Assembly: GCF_900113955.1 (NCBI RefSeq)
Contig: NZ_FORH01000001.1
Coordinates: 1,170,395 to 1,234,394 of the forward strand
Direction: 5' to 3'
Source: Celeribacter neptunius
Lineage (GTDB): Bacteria > Pseudomonadota > Alphaproteobacteria > Rhodobacterales > Rhodobacteraceae
DNA length: 64,000 nucleotides
Under the pieces are notes generated by a model, which saw only the letters and a program-made list of their open reading frames with translations, did no database searches and was not told the DNA's origin. Position 1 is the stretch's first letter, and each line of letters opens with the position of its first letter. Positions 7,893 to 15,734 of the stretch are shown one piece after another. The position numbers and the translations under genes were made by a program.

Positions 7893-9122
7893 TCACGAGA
7901 CGATCCGGTAGAACAGCGCCTTCAGGTAGCCGCTCTCGGCCAATTGCGGCATCAACGGATGATCCGCCCCGGCGAACCCGGTGTGAATGAGCTGCGCCGA
8001 GCGGCCCAAATGGCCCACGCCCCGCCCGATGCCGCGGTTGCAGGCGCCGCGAAACTTGTCGAGATCGGCAGCATGCGAACAGGAACAAAGCCCGAGATAG
8101 CCGCCCTCGCGCACCAGCGGCGCGGCCATGCGGGCGACACGTTCATAGGCGCGCAGGCCCTTTTCCAAGGCTGGTTTCGACGGCGCGAAAGCCGGTGGAT
8201 CACAGATCACCACATCGAAGCTCTCGCCCTCTTCCGCCAAAGCGGCCAGAACGTCGAACGCATCGCCCTTGCGGGTGGCGAAGGCGTCAGACTTGCCCAT
8301 GGCCGCGGCGCCTTTTTCGGCCAGCTCGAGCGCGGCGGCGGAACTGTCCACCGACAGAGCACTCTCCGCCCCACCGGCCAGCGAAGCCAGCGCAAAACCA
8401 CCGACATGGGAAAAGACATCGAGCACTTTCTTGCCCTTGACCAGACGCTGCGCGAAACCGTGGTTCGGGCGCTGGTCATAGAACAACCCGGTCTTCTGCC
8501 CGCCCATGAGATCGGCCATGTAAGTGGCACCATTCATCGGCACCGGGATCAGCCCCTCAACGGCACCGGAGAGAATTTCCGTTGTTTCCTCAAGCCCCTC
8601 GAGCCCGCGGGCCCGGCCCGTGCCGTTCATCACCACGGTGGTGACGCCGGTGACGGTGCGCAGAGCCTCGACCAGTGGTTCGATCAGAATATCCGCCCAA
8701 GCGGCATTGGGCTGGACCACCGCGGTGTCGCCGAACCGGTCGATCACCACCCCCGGCAGCCCGTCGGCCTCGGCATGGATCAGCCGGTAGAAAGGCGCCT
8801 CATAGAGCGTCTCGCGATGCGCCAGCGCCGCGGCGAATTTGGCCGCAAACCAGGCCTCATCGATCTGCGCCGCCGCGTCACGGTCGAGCACCCGGGCAAA
8901 GATGCGCGAATTCGGGTTCACCGCCACCAAAGCGAGGAAATTCCGCTCGGCGTCTTCAAGCCGCGCAATCGTCCCCGGGGCGATGGATTTGGTGCGGCGA
9001 TCAATCACCAGCTCGTTGTCATAGACCCAGGGCGCACCATGGCGGATCGCCCGGGCATTGGCCTTGGGTTTGAGACGGATGGTCGGGGCCGCTTCGGGCG
9101 AGGAAAAAGAGGGCTGCGTCAT
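7893..9122 (-). CDS. RSP_2647-type class I SAM-dependent RNA methyltransferase (RlmI-like)
   Basis: The 409-residue protein has an N-terminal PUA-like domain (residues about 10-90, KPKANARAIRHGAPWVYDNE), an EEHEE-like linker, and a C-terminal Rossmann methyltransferase with VLDVFSHVGGFAL as motif I and DVVICDPPAFAPSK as motif IV. This matches the RlmI family that makes 5-methylcytosine in 23S rRNA, and specifically the RSP_2647 group of Rhodobacteraceae. It is upstream of the PIN gene in one transcription unit. The combination suggests linked RNA modification and cleavage, but target RNA is not known. Confidence 0.88.
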   Translation of the reverse strand: MTQPSFSSPEAAPTIRLKPKANARAIRHGAPWVYDNELVIDRRTKSIAPGTIARLEDAERNFLALVAVNPNSRIFARVLDRDAAAQIDEAWFAAKFAAALAHRETLYEAPFYRLIHAEADGLPGVVIDRFGDTAVVQPNAAWADILIEPLVEALRTVTGVTTVVMNGTGRARGLEGLEETTEILSGAVEGLIPVPMNGATYMADLMGGQKTGLFYDQRPNHGFAQRLVKGKKVLDVFSHVGGFALASLAGGAESALSVDSSAAALELAEKGAAAMGKSDAFATRKGDAFDVLAALAEEGESFDVVICDPPAFAPSKPALEKGLRAYERVARMAAPLVREGGYLGLCSCSHAADLDKFRGACNRGIGRGVGHLGRSAQLIHTGFAGADHPLMPQLAESGYLKALFYRIVS

Positions 9123-9425
9123 GGCAGCCCTCTTACCCCTCTTTACCCCGTATAGAAAGGGGCATCACACCGCGCTCAGAGCATCGCCTGAACACGCGCG
9201 ATTTCGCCTCCGCGGTATCACCGTGGCGCAAAGACACGCGACGGGAATCCTCAGGGGCGTCTGATCAGCGGTATCTGCAATATGGATTTCATGACGGCCT
9301 CCGGACTCCCGTCCCTCACAGACAATGGTCACGGAACAACATGGCCGAAATAGGAAAATCCCGGAGCCGTCTCCGGGATTTTCAGAATGTGTAAAGGATG
9401 TTCCGGCCGTCAGGCCAGTTTCCCG
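9123..9425. other. Intergenic region between RNA methyltransferase gene and small gene
   Basis: No coding frame with convincing features is seen. It holds the promoter side of the methyltransferase gene (near 9123-9180), the terminator of the 50-residue gene at 9355-9382, and one copy of a short direct repeat (CGTCAGGCCAGTTT) that also forms the 3' end of that small gene. Confidence 0.6.
9355..9382 (-). terminator. Rho-independent terminator of the 50-aa gene
   Basis: A perfect 12-bp inverted repeat (AAAATCCCGGAG / CTCCGGGATTTT) with a four-base loop lies about 45 bases downstream of the small minus-strand gene. The A/T ends of the arms supply the U tract, so it could work on either strand. 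Confidence 0.8.
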
Positions 9426-9578
9426 TCAGGCCAGTTTCGCCCTGCGCGACCCGAAGACGCGGGCGCGCATCCATTGGCCGCCGGCACGCACCATGTCGCG
9501 CACGAATTCAGCGCGCATCTTGTGAGCGTTGGCTTCGATGGCCTGGGTGTTGATGTGGCTCGTGGGTGTATAAGACAT
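9426..9578 (-). CDS. Small RSP_7527-like protein (50 aa)
   Basis: ATG at 9578 opens a 50-codon frame ending in TGA at 9426. The peptide is rich in Ala and Arg, with a helical centre (NTQAIEANAHKMRAEFVRDM) and a basic tail (VFGSRRAKLA). The pattern of a short Asn/Thr start followed by 'xxAxxMRAE' and a basic C-terminus resembles the tiny RSP_7527-type proteins of Rhodobacteraceae, though I cannot confirm the family without a search. It has its own terminator downstream and a long upstream region. Function unknown. Confidence 0.65.
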   Translation of the reverse strand: MSYTPTSHINTQAIEANAHKMRAEFVRDMVRAGGQWMRARVFGSRRAKLA

Positions 9579-10006
9579 AGGATCACCTGTTCTAGTCTGT
9601 GGCCTTCCCCCTGTTTCTCGCCGATCGAATGTGCCGGACGGGGTCGAGGCCAGATGCGTTGATCCTCCCGATGCGTTGAAAATAGATCAAAACCGCTGAC
9701 CTAACGAGTGCCGAATGCGAAGACCTGCTATGCAATTGCAGCAAAACGGCGAAACCGCGCCCTCAAAGACTTGCAGACTGCGCCTCCACGACGCAGTCTG
9801 TTATAACTCATATTCAGAATTTGTTGCTTTGCTGCCCCGCAGCACCATGGACAGCGACGGAGAAAGATGCTAAGTTAGCGCTAACGGAGCATTTGCAGCC
9901 CGTCCCCATCGCCACATCCCCCTCCCGGAGGCTTCGCCGGAGATCTTCAGAGGAATTTGTTGCGATGCCAAAGCCATGAGAAACGCTTAGAAAACAAAGG
10001 CCAGAC
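9579..10006. other. Divergent regulatory region between the small gene and edd
   Basis: The 428-bp gap has no convincing gene. It contains AT-richer stretches (about 9790-9830) and the 12-bp palindrome GTTAGCGCTAAC at 9874-9885 ahead of edd. The small gene's promoter should lie near 9580-9700. Confidence 0.6.
9874..9885. promoter_or_regulatory. LacI-type operator GTTAGCGCTAAC ahead of edd
   Basis: A perfect 12-bp palindrome with a central CG lies 121 bp upstream of the edd start. The even symmetry and central CpG are typical of LacI-family operators. A near copy (TTTAGCGCTAAC) precedes eda at 13821-13832, so one regulator probably controls both genes. In Rhodobacter, the LacI-family regulator CceR controls Entner-Doudoroff genes and is the obvious candidate; that assignment is inference. 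Confidence 0.75.
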
Positions 10007-11824
10007 ATGTCCCTGAACAGCCAGCTCGCGCCCCGGATCGCAGAGGTCACCGCCCGCATCATCGCCCGTTCGAAACCAACCCGCGAGGCCTATCTCGCGC
10101 GGATGAATGAGGCGGCGGATCAGGGCCCGGCGCGGGCGCATCTGTCCTGTGGCAATCAGGCCCATGCCTATGCCGCCATGGGCGAGGACAAGCTGGTGCT
10201 GGCCGACGGGCACGCCCCCAATATCGGCATCGTCACCGCCTATAACGACATGCTCTCGGCGCATAAACCCTATGAACATTACCCGGAGATCGTCCGGGAT
10301 GTGGCTCGTGCGCAGGGCGCCACGGCACAGGTCGCGGGCGGGGTCCCGGCGATGTGCGACGGGGTCACCCAGGGTCAGACCGGCATGGAGCTGTCGCTGT
10401 TCTCGCGCGACACGATCGCGCTCTCGGCCTCGATCGCCATGTCGCACAATTGTTTCGACGCCGCGCTTTACATGGGGATCTGTGACAAGATCGTGCCCGG
10501 GCTGATCATGGCCGCCGCCGCCTATGGCCATGTGCCGACCGTCTTTGTCCCCGCCGGTCCGATGACCTCCGGCATCACCAATGACGAGAAGGCCAAGGTG
10601 CGTCAGAAGTTTGCCACCGGCGAAATTACCCGCCGCGAGCTGATGGACAGCGAGATGAAGGCCTATCACGGTCAGGGCACCTGTACCTTCTACGGCACGG
10701 CCAATTCGAACCAGATGCTGATGGAGGTCATGGGGCTGCACCTGCCCGGCGCCTCCTTTGTCAATCCGGGCACCGATCTGCGCGACGCGCTGACCCGCGA
10801 GGCGGCGAAACGCGCGCTGCAGATCACCGCTCAGGGCAATGATTACACGCCGGTGGGCGAAATTCTCGACGAGAAGGCTTTCGTCAATGGCATCGTCGGG
10901 CTGATGGCCACGGGCGGCTCGACCAATCTGGTCCTGCACCTGCCGGCGATGGCGCGCGCCGCCGGGATCATCCTCGATCTCGAGGATTTCTCCGAGATCT
11001 CCGACGTGGTGCCGCTTCTGGCCAAGGTCTACCCGAACGGGCTTGCCGATGTGAACCATTTCCACGCCGCCGGCGGGCTGTCCTATCTGATCGGCGAGCT
11101 GCTCGACGCAGGATTGCTGCACGAGGATGTGAAAACCGTCGCCGGCGCGGGGCTTTCGCTCTACACCAGCGAGCCGAAACTGCGCGATGGCGTCCTGACG
11201 TTTGAGCAGCCGGAGCGTGAGAGCGTCAATGACAAGATCCTGCGCCCCGCCTCCGACCCGTTCCAGAAAAGCGGTGGCCTCAAGGAGCTCAAGGGCAATC
11301 TCGGCCGCGGGGTGATGAAGGTTTCCGCCGTCAAACCCGAACATCACGTGGTCGAGGCGAAAGCCCGGATCTTCCACGACCAGCATGATGTGAAGACCGC
11401 TTTCCAGAATGGCGAGTTTACCGAAGACACCGTGGTCGTGGTACGTTTTCAGGGCCCGCGCGCCAATGGCATGCCGGAGCTGCATTCGATGACGCCCACC
11501 TTGGCGGTGCTACAGGATCGCGGGCTCAAGGTGGCGCTGGTCACCGACGGGCGGATGTCCGGCGCGTCGGGCAAGGTGCCGGCCTGTATCCATGTTTCGC
11601 CCGAGGCGGTGACCGGCGGGCCGATCGCCAAGCTCCGTGACGGCGACATGGTGCGGGTCAACGCGGTGACCGGGGAGCTGGACGTTCTCGAAGAGGGCTT
11701 TGACGCCCGCGAGCCGGTGATGATCGATCTCTCGGCCAACAGGTTCGGCATGGGCCGCGAGCTGTTCGAGACCTTCCGCCAGAATGCAGGTCCCGCCACC
11801 GAAGGGGCGTGCTCTCTGATCTGA
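10007..11824 (+). CDS. edd: Phosphogluconate dehydratase (Entner-Doudoroff)
   Basis: The 605-residue enzyme dehydrates 6-phosphogluconate to 2-keto-3-deoxy-6-phosphogluconate. It belongs to the IlvD/Edd family of iron-sulfur dehydratases: the signature [20 protein letters not shown] is at residues about 111-130 with C117, and further conserved segments are [33 protein letters not shown] and, near the C-terminus, [21 protein letters not shown]. Full length matches Edd (about 600 residues) rather than the shorter IlvD. Eda, the next enzyme, is encoded 2 kb downstream on the same strand, and both have a shared operator, so they form a regulon rather than a tight operon. Confidence 0.96.
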   Translation: MSLNSQLAPRIAEVTARIIARSKPTREAYLARMNEAADQGPARAHLSCGNQAHAYAAMGEDKLVLADGHAPNIGIVTAYNDMLSAHKPYEHYPEIVRDVARAQGATAQVAGGVPAMCDGVTQGQTGMELSLFSRDTIALSASIAMSHNCFDAALYMGICDKIVPGLIMAAAAYGHVPTVFVPAGPMTSGITNDEKAKVRQKFATGEITRRELMDSEMKAYHGQGTCTFYGTANSNQMLMEVMGLHLPGASFVNPGTDLRDALTREAAKRALQITAQGNDYTPVGEILDEKAFVNGIVGLMATGGSTNLVLHLPAMARAAGIILDLEDFSEISDVVPLLAKVYPNGLADVNHFHAAGGLSYLIGELLDAGLLHEDVKTVAGAGLSLYTSEPKLRDGVLTFEQPERESVNDKILRPASDPFQKSGGLKELKGNLGRGVMKVSAVKPEHHVVEAKARIFHDQHDVKTAFQNGEFTEDTVVVVRFQGPRANGMPELHSMTPTLAVLQDRGLKVALVTDGRMSGASGKVPACIHVSPEAVTGGPIAKLRDGDMVRVNAVTGELDVLEEGFDAREPVMIDLSANRFGMGRELFETFRQNAGPATEGACSLI

Positions 11825-11850
11825 GCCCACGCCCCCACGGCTCCCGATTT

Positions 11851-12330
11851 CTAAAGCTCCAATCGGATCAGCGGAAAGGGCAAGCCATTGTCATCCATCT
11901 CCCGCCGCCCGGTCTCGCGAAAGCCGAGCCGGGCATAGAAGGCCCGCGCGCCCGGATTGGCGGTGTAAACCTCCAGCGCGAGATGGGATTTGAGTGATCG
12001 GGCATGGGCGATGAGCGCCCGCCCGACCCCCTGCCCCTGCGCCTCGGGCGCCACGAACAAGCCGCCGATGAAGGCGCCCTGCCCGCCCTCCGAACGCTCC
12101 CGCACCTCGTCGGGCAAAAGCCCGATGAAGCCGAGCGGTGTCGCGCCCCTCAGCGCCACCCAAGTCTCGGCCTGCGGCAGGTAGATGTCCGCCACCTGGC
12201 GTTGCTGTTCATCAAGCTGCTCTGGGGTGAAAAACGGATGAGCCCGCTCGGAGGCCTGTCGCCAAATCCGCGACAAGGCGGCATTATCCTCCGCCTGATA
12301 CCGGCGGAGCGTCAAATTTATCTTTGTCAT
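11851..12330 (-). CDS. GNAT family N-acetyltransferase
   Basis: The 159-residue protein shows the GNAT fold: an N-terminal 'LRRYQAEDNAALSRIWRQA' segment, the acetyl-CoA site GLFVAPEAQGQGVGRALIAHA (Q/R-x-x-G-x-G/A) near residues 90-110, and the C-terminal 'LEVYTANPGARAFYARLGFRETG' motif. The N-terminal HPFF element is seen in the YjaB-like subgroup. It is convergent with edd and lies in the stretch separating edd from eda. Substrate is unknown; protection against toxic small molecules is one possibility for this subgroup. Confidence 0.88.
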   Translation of the reverse strand: MTKINLTLRRYQAEDNAALSRIWRQASERAHPFFTPEQLDEQQRQVADIYLPQAETWVALRGATPLGFIGLLPDEVRERSEGGQGAFIGGLFVAPEAQGQGVGRALIAHARSLKSHLALEVYTANPGARAFYARLGFRETGRREMDDNGLPFPLIRLEL

Positions 12331-12530
12331 GAGAAACCTCGGTCAAAAGCGCATATGCGCATAGAAAATCCTGCACCCTGCCATGCTGGCGACGGGCACG
12401 TGAAAAGCCTTTGAAGGCGATCCTGATCTTCTGCGCATAAAGCTCCTTTTTCCGACAGGACCGAGCCTAGTCCTGCGACCGGCGGGGCACAAGCCCCACC
12501 GCCCCGATCCGGGGCGATGGGAAGCCCGGG

Positions 12531-13643
12531 TCAGACCAGCTCGGACAGGGAAGCCGGGTTGAAGCCGGTGAGCTCGCCAAGGGCGCCGCGTTTGACCTTT
12601 TCGGCCCAGAGCGGATCGGACAGCAACGCACGGCCGACGGCGATCAGATCGAATTCCTCGGCCTCCATCCGTTTCACCAGATTGTCCAGCGGCGTCACCT
12701 GCGAGCTCTCGCCGCCGAAAGCCGCGAGGAATTCGCCAGACAGGCCGACGGAGCCGACGGAAATCGTCGGCTGACCGGTGATCTTCTTGGCCCAGCCGGC
12801 GAAGTTCAGCCCCTCCTCACCGTCGATCTCCGGGAATTCCGGTTCCCAGAAACGGCGCTGCGAGCAATGCAGAATATCGACCCCGGCGTCGACGAGCGGC
12901 GTGAGCCAGCGCTCCATTTCCGCCGGGTCTTTCGCCAGTTTCACCGCGTAATCCTGTTGTTTCCATTGCGACAGGCGCAAGAGGATCGGGAAATCGGGAC
13001 CGACGGCGGCCCGCACCGCCTTGATCACCTCGACGGCGAAGCGCGAACGTTCCTCAATGGTTTCACCGCCCCAGCCATCGTCGCGCAGGTTGGTGCCCTG
13101 CCAGAAGAACTGATCGATCAGATAGCCATGCGCGCCGTGCAGCTCGGCCACGTCGAACCCGAGATCCCTGGCGGCCTTGGCGGCCTGGGCAAAGGCGGCG
13201 ATCGTCGCCTCGATATCGGCCTCCGACATGGTCGCACCGCGCGGCGTCTCCGGCGCCAGAAGCCCAGACGGGCTCTCGACCGGCGCGTCGGGTTCCCAGT
13301 CTCCGCCCCGGGTCGACCCGGTGTGCCAGATCTGCGGCCCCATCTTGCCACCGGCGGCATGGACCGCATCGATCACGCGTTTCCAACCCGACAGCGCCTC
13401 ACCGCCGTGGAAGAACGGAATCCCCGGCAGGTTGCGCGAGGCGGGCCGGTCGATCACCGTGCCCTCGGAGAGGATCAGCCCGACCTCATGTTCGGCGCGG
13501 CGGGTGTAATAGCTCGTATTGCGCGGGCCGGGAATGCCCTCGGCCGCCATGCCGCGCGTCATCGGCGCCATGACAATGCGGTTCTTGAGGCTGAGAGATT
13601 TATGGGAAAAGGGGCGAAACAAGGCCCCGGCCTGTCCTGTCAT
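12531..13643 (-). CDS. NADH:flavin oxidoreductase / Old Yellow Enzyme-type alkene reductase
   Basis: The 370-residue protein begins ALFRPFSHKSLSLKNRIVMAPMTR, the classic FMN-barrel start of OYE enzymes. The catalytic pair and flavin contacts appear in 'DVAELHGAHGYLIDQFFWQGTNLRDDGWGG' (H-G-A-H type) and near the C-terminus in 'TISVGSVGL' and 'LIAVGRALLSDPLWAEKV'. The ATG at 13643 is favoured by a GGAG six bases upstream. These enzymes reduce activated C=C bonds of enones or nitro compounds with NAD(P)H. It diverges from eda, sharing a 250-bp region that contains the eda operator. Confidence 0.9.
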   Translation of the reverse strand: MTGQAGALFRPFSHKSLSLKNRIVMAPMTRGMAAEGIPGPRNTSYYTRRAEHEVGLILSEGTVIDRPASRNLPGIPFFHGGEALSGWKRVIDAVHAAGGKMGPQIWHTGSTRGGDWEPDAPVESPSGLLAPETPRGATMSEADIEATIAAFAQAAKAARDLGFDVAELHGAHGYLIDQFFWQGTNLRDDGWGGETIEERSRFAVEVIKAVRAAVGPDFPILLRLSQWKQQDYAVKLAKDPAEMERWLTPLVDAGVDILHCSQRRFWEPEFPEIDGEEGLNFAGWAKKITGQPTISVGSVGLSGEFLAAFGGESSQVTPLDNLVKRMEAEEFDLIAVGRALLSDPLWAEKVKRGALGELTGFNPASLSELV

Positions 13644-13820
13644 AGGAAGCTCCATCAGAATTCTGTATTTCGGTGCATCTATGGTGGCGCAAACAAAGGT
13701 CAAGCGCCGCAGAGCAGCATTGACAAAAACGCCTGCCCTGCGCTCCCTTTGAAAGACCCGCCCTTCGATCGCGGCCCAATCGCCTCCCGGGGCCGGAACT
13801 TGGGCTTTATTCTCTGCGCA

Positions 13821-13832
13821 TTTAGCGCTAAC
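13821..13832. promoter_or_regulatory. LacI-type operator TTTAGCGCTAAC ahead of eda
   Basis: The core TTAGCGCTAA is a perfect palindrome and matches the operator ahead of edd in 11 of 12 positions. It lies 64 bp upstream of the eda ATG, a position suited to promoter occlusion. It also lies in the divergent region of the Old Yellow Enzyme gene, which may therefore share control. Confidence 0.72.
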
Positions 13833-13896
13833 AGTTACCTCGACAGCCCAGAGCGCTCGACAACCCAAAGTACAGCCCACAGCAAAGGACCTTGCC

Positions 13897-14538
13897 ATGA
13901 CCCCGCAGGAAGCCAGTCTGAAAACCGCAGAAGTCTGCGGCCTCGCCCCCGTTGTCCCCGTGCTCGTGGTGAAGGACGTGGCGCATGCCCGGCCGCTGGC
14001 CGAGGCGCTGGTCGCCGGCGGTCTGCCGGCGCTTGAAGTTACGCTGCGCACCCCGGTGGCGCTCGATGTGATCCGGGAAATGGCCAAGGTCGAGGGCGGC
14101 ATCGTCGGCGCCGGCACGCTCCTGACCCCGTCGGATGTCTCCGAAGCCAAGGCCGCAGGCGCGCAATTCGGGGTCTCCCCCGGCGCCACCGACACGCTTT
14201 TGAATGCCTGCGAGACCGAGGACCTGCCGCTTCTGGCCGGGACCTCGACCGCCTCCGATGTGATGCGCCTGCTCGAGCGCGGCTACACGGTGGCGAAATT
14301 CTTCCCCGCCGAAGCCAATGGCGGCGCGCCGGCGCTCAAGGCCATTGGCGCACCGCTGCCGCAGATGAAGTTCTGCCCGACCGGCGGTGTGTCTCTGAAA
14401 AACGCAGGCGACTACCTGTCGCTGTCCAACACGCTCTGCGTTGGAGGCTCCTGGGTCGCCCCCGCGGATCTCGTGGAGAAAGGCGATTGGAAAGCCATCG
14501 AGGAGCTGGCGCGCGAAGCCGCGGCCCTGCCCCGCTGA
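13897..14538 (+). CDS. eda: KDPG aldolase (2-dehydro-3-deoxy-phosphogluconate aldolase)
   Basis: The 213-residue enzyme cleaves KDPG into pyruvate and glyceraldehyde 3-phosphate, the last specific step of the Entner-Doudoroff pathway. Catalytic residues are visible: E47 in LEVTLRT and the Schiff-base lysine K134 in VAKFFPAE, with the phosphate-binding CPTGGV segment further on. Length fits the family (about 205-215). It is preceded by the same operator as edd. Between the two genes lie two unrelated minus-strand genes, an uncommon separation of a pair that is often contiguous. Confidence 0.96.
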   Translation: MTPQEASLKTAEVCGLAPVVPVLVVKDVAHARPLAEALVAGGLPALEVTLRTPVALDVIREMAKVEGGIVGAGTLLTPSDVSEAKAAGAQFGVSPGATDTLLNACETEDLPLLAGTSTASDVMRLLERGYTVAKFFPAEANGGAPALKAIGAPLPQMKFCPTGGVSLKNAGDYLSLSNTLCVGGSWVAPADLVEKGDWKAIEELAREAAALPR

Positions 14539-14605
14539 GGGCGGACCGCACGGCGTTCGGGGCGCTATTGCCCCCCCCGGGTACGGAGAAATGGCGAACC
14601 CGGCG

Positions 14606-15133
14606 TCAGGCCCTGTTGCGGCGCAAGCGGGTCACGCCGCTCTGGCGTTCCTCCTTCCACCACCCGTCATCCGCCGCGCCCGACGCGCTCGCGGAGGTCA
14701 ATGGCGCCACCGCGCGCCGCCCATCTAGGCTGGTGCTGCCCGGCGCCATGGCCCCGACCTGCATCGCCGCCAGTCGACGTTCACGTTCGGCATAATCCGA
14801 GTGGCTCTGCTCCCAATGCGACCAGAGCATCGCAGACCGGGTGCCCGAGCGGCAATAGGCCATGATCGGCTTCGGCATGGCCTCGATCGCCTCCGCGAAA
14901 GCTGCGTGATCGGCGGGTTCCGCCCCGGTCAGCTGGATCGGGAGATAGACCGTCTGAATGCCATGTTCCTGTGCCAGCCGTGCGATTTCATCGAAGCCAG
15001 GCTGATCGTCGCCCTCCCCATCGGGGCGATTGCAAATAATTGTTTTGTAACCTCTTTCCGCCACCTTTCCGATCTTTCCAGTCTCCATCTGGTTGGCGAT
15101 TGTCAGCATACCGTTTAACCGTTTGATCCTCAT
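14606..15133 (-). CDS. DUF442 / TIGR01244-type protein phosphatase-like or sulfurtransferase-like protein
   Basis: The 175-residue protein has the beta-lactamase hydrolase-like phosphatase fold: an N-terminal 'GKIGKVAERGYKTIICNRPDGE' segment and the PTP-type active-site loop C93-R-S-G-T-R-S (Cys-x5-Arg). Such domains occur alone or fused to Blh sulfide/persulfide enzymes and often go with sulfide or biofilm control. Here it stands alone, with an Ala/Ser-rich C-terminal tail of about 45 residues. AAGGAT precedes the ATG at 15133. Whether it acts as a phosphatase or on sulfur is open. Confidence 0.8.
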   Translation of the reverse strand: MRIKRLNGMLTIANQMETGKIGKVAERGYKTIICNRPDGEGDDQPGFDEIARLAQEHGIQTVYLPIQLTGAEPADHAAFAEAIEAMPKPIMAYCRSGTRSAMLWSHWEQSHSDYAERERRLAAMQVGAMAPGSTSLDGRRAVAPLTSASASGAADDGWWKEERQSGVTRLRRNRA

Positions 15134-15374
15134 GAGAGTATCCTTTTGACCATGTGCGATTTTGAAAATTTATTTTTTCGCAGAGCCTCCGCCTGAAAGG
15201 TGAACAGAAGCTAAACCTGATCTGGTCAAACATTGACAATTCGAAACAAGTCAAGGGAATGCGCACAAAAGCAGCACTTCCTCAACAAAAACTGCACAGC
15301 CATGTCGCGCACAGTTTGGCGCCGCATCCCCGACATTGCCCGGGTCTTGCTGCCGGTCGGCCCCGAGCCGTGCC

Positions 15375-15704
15375 TCAGCCTAGACCGGAGCGGCGGGCAC
15401 GCGAACCGCCGCGACGCCCGGCCGGGCCGGACAGCTTCCCCAGCCCCTCTTCGAGCACCACGGTCATCGGATGGCCCGGCACCGCCACCCCGGCATAGAG
15501 CGCCAGAAGCCGGCGGATCGCGATCTGGGGCGCGAGCGCGGGATCGATCTTGATCGCCCAGTCGAGAAAGATCGACCGCGCCTCGGAGAGCGTAATGCCC
15601 TCGATCCGGTAGGATTCGCGAATGAGCCCGCCCGGGTCGAGCGCCTCATCCACCTGCGGATGCATTTCTTGCTGCATATCTTGCGGCATATCTTTCTGGG
15701 CCAT
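15375..15704 (-). CDS. Hypothetical protein downstream of glnE
   Basis: The 109-residue protein starts with a Met/Gln-rich stretch, has a helical core (EGITLSEARSIFLDWAIKIDP, IRRLLALYAGVAVPGHPMTVVLEEGL), and ends with a basic Gly/Arg tail. It begins 30 bp after glnE with an AGGAAAGG ribosome site, so it is probably in the same transcript. The core looks like a compact fold, but I cannot name a family. Similar short genes beside glnE are familiar in Rhodobacteraceae (from memory), which supports it being real. Confidence 0.65.
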   Translation of the reverse strand: MAQKDMPQDMQQEMHPQVDEALDPGGLIRESYRIEGITLSEARSIFLDWAIKIDPALAPQIAIRRLLALYAGVAVPGHPMTVVLEEGLGKLSGPAGRRGGSRARRSGLG

Positions 15705-15734
15705 CTCGCGCCTTTCCTGTCTTTCGTCCCCCGA

